Positions 58,659-64,000 of a stretch of 64,000 nt of DNA are shown here, in pieces. Each line of letters begins with the position of its first letter. The stretch's first letter is position 1. The DNA is from JAFAMS01 sp963715815 (lineage in GTDB: Bacteria > Vulcanimicrobiota > Vulcanimicrobiia > Vulcanimicrobiales > Vulcanimicrobiaceae). The notes under the pieces are model-generated. The model made no database searches, was not told where the DNA came from, and saw only the letters and a list, made by a program, of their open reading frames with translations. The stretch spans positions 1,922,001 to 1,986,000 of the forward strand of contig OY970278.1 of assembly GCA_963715815.1 (NCBI GenBank), given 5' to 3'. Both the position numbers and the translations under genes were made by a program.

Positions 58659-59990
58659 TTAACGTTCATCCCGGACGCGCCGGGATTTGAGATCCGTTCG
58701 CGCCAGCGAATCGGGGTCGCAGAACTCAATCGTTGGGCGCACGCCGACTTTTGCACGGACGGCGCTCGAGAAGCGCTCAGCATAACCTTCGGGCACGTCT
58801 CCTGCGCGCTCGATCCGGACGATCAGCTCGTCCATATGCCGCTCCTTGCGCACGATAATCTCGAACTCACCGGAAAGCTCGCCGACGAATCCGCGGATCG
58901 CTTCTTCGATCGCGCTTGGATAGACGTTCTCGCCCCGAATGACGAGCATGTCGTCGATGCGCCCGATGACGCCGTACGGGAATCGCGGATACGTACGACC
59001 GCACTGGCACGGCGCATCGGTCCATTCGGCAAAATCTCCGGAGACCAAGCGAATCATCGGCTGGCACTCACGGTCCAGCGACGTATAAACCGGCGTTCCG
59101 CGCTCGCCGAACGCGACGCGCCGCCACGTTTTCGGATCGAGCATCTCGGTGTAGACGACGTCCTGCCACAAATGCATTCCGGTCCGCTCGCTGCACTCGC
59201 ACAGATTCATCCAGGGCGTCATCTCGCCCATACTGCCGCTGTCGATGCAGATCGCGCCGAATGACTCTTCGATCAGCTGCTTTGTGGCGGGGATTCCCGC
59301 GCCCGGCTCGCCCGAAAAAAACATGATGCGAAAACCAAGCTTGCGCGGATCGAAGCCCGTCGCCCGTGCCGTCTCCGCAAGCCGTAGCGCGTACGAGGGC
59401 GTTCCGTAAAATGCGGTCGGGCGCATCTGATCGATCCAGCTCAGCGCCTGTTGCGTTTGTCCCTTGACGCCCGCGCCGAACGGAAAGACGGTCGCGCCAA
59501 GACGTTCAGCACCCATGAGCGCCCCCCACGATCCAACGTACAACGAAAGAATCGAGCCGACGAAGACGCAGTCGTTCGGTCGCAACCCGAAGCTCCACAT
59601 GATCCGTGCGTGATCTTCGGCGATGGCATCCATGTCGCGCCGCGTCCAAGCGAATGCCGTCGGGCGTCCACTCGTGCCGGACGTTCCATGAATCCGTTTG
59701 ACGTCCGCGATGTCGACGCACAGATACGAACCGAAGGGTGGATTCTCGGCTTGATCGGCGCGCAGATCAGCCTTAGAAATTGTCGGTACCCGTTCGAAAT
59801 CCGCGAGACTCCGAATGTCACGGGGTTCGAGTCCCGCAGCCGACCAGCGCTTACGATAGAACGTTGAGCGCTCGTACGCCCACTGCATCGTCTTTTGAAT
59901 TTTCGCGAGGACCAGCGCGTCGCGGTCCTCCGGAGGCAACGTTTCGAGCCGCTCGTCCCAATATTTCGATTTAGGCGCTGCGGCGATCAT
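58659..59990 (-). CDS. PaaK-type acyl-CoA ligase, predicted 2-hydroxyisobutyrate-CoA ligase
   Basis: AMP-forming CoA ligase, 443 residues, phenylacetate-CoA ligase-like. Motifs are HGTSGTSGRPTAFAWT (ATP loop), FYGTPSYALRLAE, FFSGEPG, DSGSMGEMTPW, YGVIGRIDDMLVIRGENVYP and a C-terminal domain ending KVGVRPTIEF. A zinc-like CQCGRTYP is also seen, as in PaaK. It follows the mutase small-subunit gene with a 20-base overlap. The known 2-hydroxyisobutyrate ligase, as recalled, belongs to this ligase class, so by context it likely feeds the mutase; phenylacetate is the alternative, but no phenylacetate genes are nearby. Confidence 0.78.
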   Translation of the reverse strand: MIAAAPKSKYWDERLETLPPEDRDALVLAKIQKTMQWAYERSTFYRKRWSAAGLEPRDIRSLADFERVPTISKADLRADQAENPPFGSYLCVDIADVKRIHGTSGTSGRPTAFAWTRRDMDAIAEDHARIMWSFGLRPNDCVFVGSILSLYVGSWGALMGAERLGATVFPFGAGVKGQTQQALSWIDQMRPTAFYGTPSYALRLAETARATGFDPRKLGFRIMFFSGEPGAGIPATKQLIEESFGAICIDSGSMGEMTPWMNLCECSERTGMHLWQDVVYTEMLDPKTWRRVAFGERGTPVYTSLDRECQPMIRLVSGDFAEWTDAPCQCGRTYPRFPYGVIGRIDDMLVIRGENVYPSAIEEAIRGFVGELSGEFEIIVRKERHMDELIVRIERAGDVPEGYAERFSSAVRAKVGVRPTIEFCDPDSLARTDLKSRRVRDER

Positions 59991-60387
59991 CGGTGCCTCG
60001 CTCCTGTACCAGGCGATTGATGCCGTCGATTAGATCCTGTGTCGTGGCGTCGGCATCAAAGATGTCGGCGACCCCGAGCTGGCGCAACTTGGGGCGATCT
60101 TCTTCTTGAATGACGCCGCCGGCGACGACAATGACGTCGTCCATGCCGCGCTCTTGCATGAGAGAGAACACGCGCGGAAAGATCGTCATATGGGCACCGG
60201 AGAGAATGCTGATCCCGACGACGTCGACGTCTTCTTGCAACGCCGCGGTAACGATCATCTCCGGCGTCTGGTGCAATCCGGTATAGACGACTTCCATCCC
60301 GGCATCCCGCAGCGCACGCGCCACGATCTTTGCACCGCGGTCGTGTCCGTCTAAGCCGGGTTTCGCGACGAGTACCTTGATCGGCAT
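59971..60387 (-). CDS. Acyl-CoA mutase small (B12-binding) subunit, HcmB-like
   Basis: Cobalamin-binding subunit of 138 residues. The base-off signature DGHDRG includes His15 as the lower cobalt ligand, followed by ILSGAHMTIFPRV (the SxL loop) and VVAGGVI. Its size matches the separate small subunits of 2-hydroxyisobutyryl-CoA and isobutyryl-CoA mutases, and it is the C-terminal domain that is fused to the large chain in classical methylmalonyl-CoA mutase. ATG 60387 shares a base with the large-subunit stop. Confidence 0.88.
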   Translation of the reverse strand: MPIKVLVAKPGLDGHDRGAKIVARALRDAGMEVVYTGLHQTPEMIVTAALQEDVDVVGISILSGAHMTIFPRVFSLMQERGMDDVIVVAGGVIQEEDRPKLRQLGVADIFDADATTQDLIDGINRLVQERGTDDRRSA

Positions 60388-62078
60388 CAGAAAATAGGCG
60401 TCTCCGTGTAGGTTCCGAAGATCGGACGTAACGCATTGACGATCTCGCCGCCGGTTGCGCGAACACGCACGGCCTCGAGCGTCGCCGGCATGAGGTTCTC
60501 ATCCGACTTCGCAACCCGCACGAGATCCGCCAGCGCTTTTTCGACCTTGGCGGAATCGCGCCGTTGCTTTACCAATTTCAATCGATCCAATTGGCGGTTT
60601 GACGCCGCCTCATCGACATGATGCAACTCGACCTTCGGATTTGCGGTGTCATCGCGGTACTTCGAAACGCCGACGAATTGAAACTCGCCGCGCTCTTTGC
60701 GTTTGTGGAACTCGAACGCCGCATCCGCGATCTCAGCCTGGAAGTAGTTGTCCTCGACGCATCGCACGACACCGCCGCGCCGGTCGATCTCAGCGAAATA
60801 CGCGAAGACCTCGCGCTCGATGTCCGAGGTCATCTTCTCGATCGCGTACGAGCCGGCCAGAGGATCGATCGTATTGGCCACCCCCGTCTCTTCGGCGATG
60901 ATCTGCTGCGTGCGCAGCGCGATCTTCATCGCCGGTTCGCTTGGTATCGCGAGCGCTTCGTCGTAGCCGTTGGTGTGCAGTGACTGCGCACCACCGCAGA
61001 CGGCAGCCAACGCTTCGATAGCCGTTCGTGCGATGTTATTGAGCGGCTCGCGCGCGGTACACGACGCTCCTGCCGTCTGACAATGGAAACGTAGGCGCCC
61101 GGACTCCGGCTTTTTCGCGCCGAATCGCTCCTTCATGACCCGCGCCCAGATGCGCCGCGCGGCCCGGAACTTCGCGACCTCTTCCAAGAAATCGATCTGC
61201 GAAACGAAATAAAAGGAAAGACGCGGCGCGAACTCATCGACGTCAATGCCGAGCTTTCGCACTTCTTCGACGTAAGCGATCCCAGCACCGAGCGTAAAGG
61301 CGACCTCTTGCACCGCCGTCGAGCCGGCTTCGCGTGTGTGATAGCCGCTGACGTTGACCGGATTGTAGCGCGGTAAATGCCGCGCCGAAAACACGATCGA
61401 GTCGCGCACGATCCGCATCGCCTGACGCGGCGGATAGATCCATTCTTTCTGCGCGATGTACTCTTTGATGATGTCGTTCTGAACCGTCCCCGACAGCTGC
61501 TTCCAATCGAATCCGCGCTCTTCAGCGACGACGAGATACATCGCGAGCAGAATCCAGGCGGTCGGATTGATCGTCATGGAAACCGAGATCGTCTCGAGAT
61601 CTATGTCGCGATAGAGATCGTGCATGTCGTCGACCGTATCGACGGCAACGCCCTCGCGACCAACTTCGCCTTCGCTCCGAACGTCGTCGCTGTCGTAACC
61701 CATCAGTGTCGGCATGTCGAAATCGGTCGAGATCCCGGTCTGGCCCTGCGAGATCAAATACTTGAAGCGACCGTTCGTATCATCGGCCGTCCCAAAGCCG
61801 GCGATCTGGCGCATTGTCCAGGGCTGCGCGCGATACATCGTCGGATACGGACCACGCGTGTACGGAAACTGTCCGGGGAATCCGAGATCGGCGATGTAGT
61901 CGAGGTTCTCGACATGCGCCGGCGTGTAGATACGCTCGATCGGCGTACCACTGATCGTCCGAAATTCAGCCCGGCGCTCTGCACGCCGTTCCATGAACGG
62001 CAAGAGCGACATTTGCTCCCATTCCTGCTGAGCTTCGCGAACGTCGTCCGCGCTCGTCGCCTTCTCACGCAATTGCAT
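60387..62078 (-). CDS. Acyl-CoA mutase large subunit, predicted 2-hydroxyisobutyryl-CoA mutase (HcmA-like)
   Basis: B12-dependent carbon-skeleton mutase TIM-barrel subunit, 563 residues. Overall family marks are PWTMRQIAGFG, LRFHCQTAGAS and ANTIDPLAGSYAIE. At the three substrate-selecting sites the residues are Ile92 (MRQIAGF), Asp119 (STDFDMP) and Gln210 (IAQKEW). In methylmalonyl-CoA mutase these are Tyr/Ala/Arg and in isobutyryl-CoA mutase Phe/Ala/Gln. In 2-hydroxyisobutyryl-CoA mutase they are Ile90/Asp117/Gln208 as recalled, exactly two lower. It would therefore interconvert 2-hydroxyisobutyryl- and 3-hydroxybutyryl-CoA. ATG 62078 has a GAGGAG site. No MeaB-type chaperone is present. Confidence 0.82.
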   Translation of the reverse strand: MQLREKATSADDVREAQQEWEQMSLLPFMERRAERRAEFRTISGTPIERIYTPAHVENLDYIADLGFPGQFPYTRGPYPTMYRAQPWTMRQIAGFGTADDTNGRFKYLISQGQTGISTDFDMPTLMGYDSDDVRSEGEVGREGVAVDTVDDMHDLYRDIDLETISVSMTINPTAWILLAMYLVVAEERGFDWKQLSGTVQNDIIKEYIAQKEWIYPPRQAMRIVRDSIVFSARHLPRYNPVNVSGYHTREAGSTAVQEVAFTLGAGIAYVEEVRKLGIDVDEFAPRLSFYFVSQIDFLEEVAKFRAARRIWARVMKERFGAKKPESGRLRFHCQTAGASCTAREPLNNIARTAIEALAAVCGGAQSLHTNGYDEALAIPSEPAMKIALRTQQIIAEETGVANTIDPLAGSYAIEKMTSDIEREVFAYFAEIDRRGGVVRCVEDNYFQAEIADAAFEFHKRKERGEFQFVGVSKYRDDTANPKVELHHVDEAASNRQLDRLKLVKQRRDSAKVEKALADLVRVAKSDENLMPATLEAVRVRATGGEIVNALRPIFGTYTETPIF

Positions 62079-62113
62079 GTCGTCTCCTCGTCGGGCGAGA
62101 AGGGTAGTATACC

Positions 62114-63271
62114 ATGCGATTCTCGACGCGAGCCATTCATACCGGTCAGGACGCCGACCCGACAACCGGGGCTACGATCGTTCCGATTTACCAGACCTCG
62201 ACCTACACGCAAACGGCCGTCGGCGAGCACAAAGGATTCGATTACAGCCGTACCGTTAACCCGACGCGCGTCGCGCTCGAGCAACAGCTCGCATCACTCG
62301 AGGACGCGAAGTTCTGCAGCGCCTTTGCGAGTGGAATGGCCGCGTCTTCGGCGACGCTCAACCTGCTTTCCGCAGGCGATCACGTCGTCGTAACGGACGA
62401 TCTCTACGGCGGAACGTATCGCCTCTTCTCGCGCGTCCTCAGCCGCTACGGACTTGAGTTCAGCTACGTCGACATGACCGATATCGCGAACGTCAAGAAC
62501 GCGATGCGCCCCAATACGCGCATGCTCTGGCTCGAGACGCCGACGAATCCGCTACTCAAGCTGATCGACATCGCTGCGATCGCCGGGCTAAGACAGCCGC
62601 GTCAAGTTGTCGTCGTCGACAATACCTTCGCGACGCCCTATTTGCAATCGCCGCTCGCGCTCGGCGCCGACGTCGTCGTGCACTCGACGACGAAATACCT
62701 GGGGGGACATAGCGACGTAATCGGCGGCGCAGCGATGACAAACTCGTCCGAAATTGCCGAGACAATAAAGTTCCATCAAAATGCCGTCGGCGGCGTTCCC
62801 GGACCGATGGATGCGTATCTCGTGATGCGCGGCGTCAAAACGCTCGCCGTGCGTATGCGCGAGCATGAGAAGAACGCGCGCATTATTGCCGAATTCCTGA
62901 CCAAGAACGGTGAAGTCGAGCGCGTCTACTATCCCGGTCTCGAGTCACATCCGCAACACCAGCTCGCGAAACGGCAGATGCGCGGATTCGGCGGCATGCT
63001 GAGCTTTGTGCTTCGCGGCCCCGAAGAGCGCGCGCATGATTTCGTGCGGCGCCTAAAGTTCTTCAGTCTTGCCGAGAGCCTGGGCGGCGTCGAATCGCTG
63101 ATCTCGATCCCGGCACGCATGACGCACGGCTCGATTCCAAAGGAAGATCGCGAGCGGCGCGGCGTCACCGATGGGCTCATTCGTCTCTCCGTCGGCATCG
63201 AAGACGCAGACGATCTCGTAGCCGATCTCGAGCACGCACTCTCGACCTCCCGAGCGGCCGCACTGACCTGA
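62114..63271 (+). CDS. Cystathionine gamma-lyase/gamma-synthase (Cys/Met metabolism PLP enzyme)
   Basis: PLP enzyme of 385 residues. PLP Lys194 is in HSTTKYLGGHSD; YSRTVNPTR, ASGMAA and LETPTNPLLKL bind cofactor and substrate. The C-terminal part ends with SLAESLGGVESLISIPARMTH and LIRLSVGIEDADDLV. Gamma-lyase and gamma-synthase are not separable by eye; with a CBS gene nearby, cystathionine gamma-lyase (reverse transsulfuration) is the more likely role. ATG 62114 is 35 bases from divergent hcmA-like gene, so the promoters must overlap. The stop overlaps the downstream permease. Confidence 0.92.
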   Translation: MRFSTRAIHTGQDADPTTGATIVPIYQTSTYTQTAVGEHKGFDYSRTVNPTRVALEQQLASLEDAKFCSAFASGMAASSATLNLLSAGDHVVVTDDLYGGTYRLFSRVLSRYGLEFSYVDMTDIANVKNAMRPNTRMLWLETPTNPLLKLIDIAAIAGLRQPRQVVVVDNTFATPYLQSPLALGADVVVHSTTKYLGGHSDVIGGAAMTNSSEIAETIKFHQNAVGGVPGPMDAYLVMRGVKTLAVRMREHEKNARIIAEFLTKNGEVERVYYPGLESHPQHQLAKRQMRGFGGMLSFVLRGPEERAHDFVRRLKFFSLAESLGGVESLISIPARMTHGSIPKEDRERRGVTDGLIRLSVGIEDADDLVADLEHALSTSRAAALT

Positions 63272-64000
63272 TCCGCGGAGTCGGACTCTCCGCGGCGATC
63301 GCGACCAATGCGATCGCAATGATTGGGATAGGTCCCCTAATCACGATTCCGCTCGTGCTCGCCGCGCTGCACGGGCCGCTCTCACTCGCGGCCTGGATAT
63401 TAGGCGCGCTCGTCGCCATCTGCGACGGTCTGGTATGGGCAGAGCTTGGTGCAGCGCTCCCGCGCGCCGGTGGACTTTACGCCTTCTTTCTCGAGCTCTT
63501 CGGCCCGCGCCGCGGACGCCTGTTGGCGTTTCTGTTCGTGTGGCAATTCGTGATCACGACGCCGTTCTTGCTGGCCAGCGGCTATATCGGTTTCTCGCAG
63601 TATGCGACGTATATTCTGCCCGCGCTAAGAAACAACGATCTCGTACAGCACCTGCTCGCCGTCGCCGTCGGCGCCGTCACGATCGTCTTACTGGCGCGCG
63701 TCATCGTCCGCGTCGCATTGATTTCGATCGTCCTCTTCGGAGCCGCAACGCTTACGCTCATCATCGTGACGTTTGCGGCGTGGATCCGCTTCGATCCGCA
63801 CGTCGCTTTTACGGCCGATCCGCAAACGCATACGTTTTGGCCGCTGATCGCGGGTCTCGGCAGCGGATTAACCGTTACCCTCTACGATTATCTCGGCTAC
63901 AACACGATCACCAGCATCGGTGAAGAAGTGATCGCGCCCGCGAGGACGATTCCGCGTTCGATCATCGCTGCCGTCGCGATCGTCGCTGCCTTGTATCTCG
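63268..64000 (+). CDS. Amino acid permease (APC superfamily), 5' part
   Basis: A hydrophobic frame runs off the right edge. It opens VGLSAAIATNAIAMIGIGPLI, typical of the first helix of APC permeases, and continues with LVWAELGAALPRAGGLYAFF (helix 3 motif) and later DYLGYNTITSIGEEV, where APC proteins have a Glu-containing motif. About six to seven helices are visible. No ATG, GTG or TTG lies before the first helix. CTG 63268, overlapping the lyase TGA as CTGA, is the likely start. Coupling to the transsulfuration gene hints at a sulfur amino acid substrate, but this is inference. Confidence 0.8.
   Translation, partial: MIRGVGLSAAIATNAIAMIGIGPLITIPLVLAALHGPLSLAAWILGALVAICDGLVWAELGAALPRAGGLYAFFLELFGPRRGRLLAFLFVWQFVITTPFLLASGYIGFSQYATYILPALRNNDLVQHLLAVAVGAVTIVLLARVIVRVALISIVLFGAATLTLIIVTFAAWIRFDPHVAFTADPQTHTFWPLIAGLGSGLTVTLYDYLGYNTITSIGEEVIAPARTIPRSIIAAVAIVAALYL

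Noticed and set aside
60387..62078. Annotation as methylmalonyl-CoA mutase
   Set aside because: The CoA-carboxylate-binding Arg is Gln210 and the Tyr/Ala pocket residues are Ile92/Asp119, which point to the hydroxyisobutyryl-CoA enzyme.
1..64000. CRISPR array, insertion sequence or prophage
   Set aside because: No regularly spaced direct repeats, transposase, integrase or phage structural genes were recognised; the only mobile elements seen are the two inteins.

Overview
The window is a single dense stretch of bacterial chromosome: moderately high GC, about 70 protein genes, frequent GTG starts and many 1-4 base overlaps between genes. Sec-type lipoproteins, an orphan flagellin, a cobalamin-dependent ribonucleotide reductase, eukaryote-like NADP isocitrate dehydrogenase and scattered housekeeping operons fit an uncultured aerobic soil lineage such as Candidatus Eremiobacterota (WPS-2). 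That placement is an inference from gene content, not something the sequence proves.

Layout. 1-3.5 kb: end of an M3-type peptidase, then a peptide ABC importer (lipoprotein and two permeases, no ATPases). 3.6-7.1 kb: catabolic genes for 4-hydroxyphenylpyruvate dioxygenase, deoxyribose-phosphate aldolase and an aldehyde dehydrogenase. 7.1-16.5 kb: a GGDEF-EAL protein, an EgtB-like nonheme iron enzyme, a BtuF-like protein, icd, a GAF-GGDEF-STAND ATPase-TPR protein and a ferritin-like protein. 16.6-19.3 kb: an ALDH-like protein without the catalytic half, a class II aldolase, tRNA-Ser and two HAD phosphatases. 19.4-25.1 kb: nrdJ, split by two inteins placed exactly before two active-site cysteines and preceded by a NrdR box pair. 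25.4-31.4 kb: aldose epimerase, a HiPIP/TauD pair, a second 2OG oxygenase, a minimal formyltransferase, an MFS transporter and a secreted protein. 31.5-35.5 kb: a four-gene lipid-type operon (SDR, acyltransferase, SDR, acyl-CoA dehydrogenase). 35.5-39.5 kb: HxlR regulator with operator and DoxX, a YcsI-type hydro-lyase and YihY.

39.5-46.0 kb is a long minus-strand housekeeping run: yceD-rpmF-fabH-fabD-fabG-acpP-ffh-rpsP-KH protein-rimM. It joins fatty acid initiation to ribosome and SRP functions but lacks plsX. 46-53 kb holds two small unknown proteins, a TPR/ATP-grasp protein, a malate/lactate-type dehydrogenase, three tRNAs, an orphan flagellin and the RNase P RNA. 53.2-55.4 kb is rapZ-yvcK. 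55.4-63.3 kb includes glycerate kinase, a CBS/CTH transsulfuration pair, and between them a three-gene B12 mutase operon.

The most notable result is that mutase operon (58.7-62.1 kb). Its large subunit would normally be called methylmalonyl-CoA mutase, but the substrate-pocket residues (Ile92, Asp119, Gln210) match, as recalled, the 2-hydroxyisobutyryl-CoA mutase signature at a constant two-residue offset. It sits with a PaaK-type acyl-CoA ligase, as expected for assimilation of 2-hydroxyisobutyrate. Other points of interest are the two inteins, the GGDEF-STAND fusion, an intergenic repeat pair at 43.3 and 53.2 kb, and three genes whose conserved N-termini begin without ATG, GTG or TTG.
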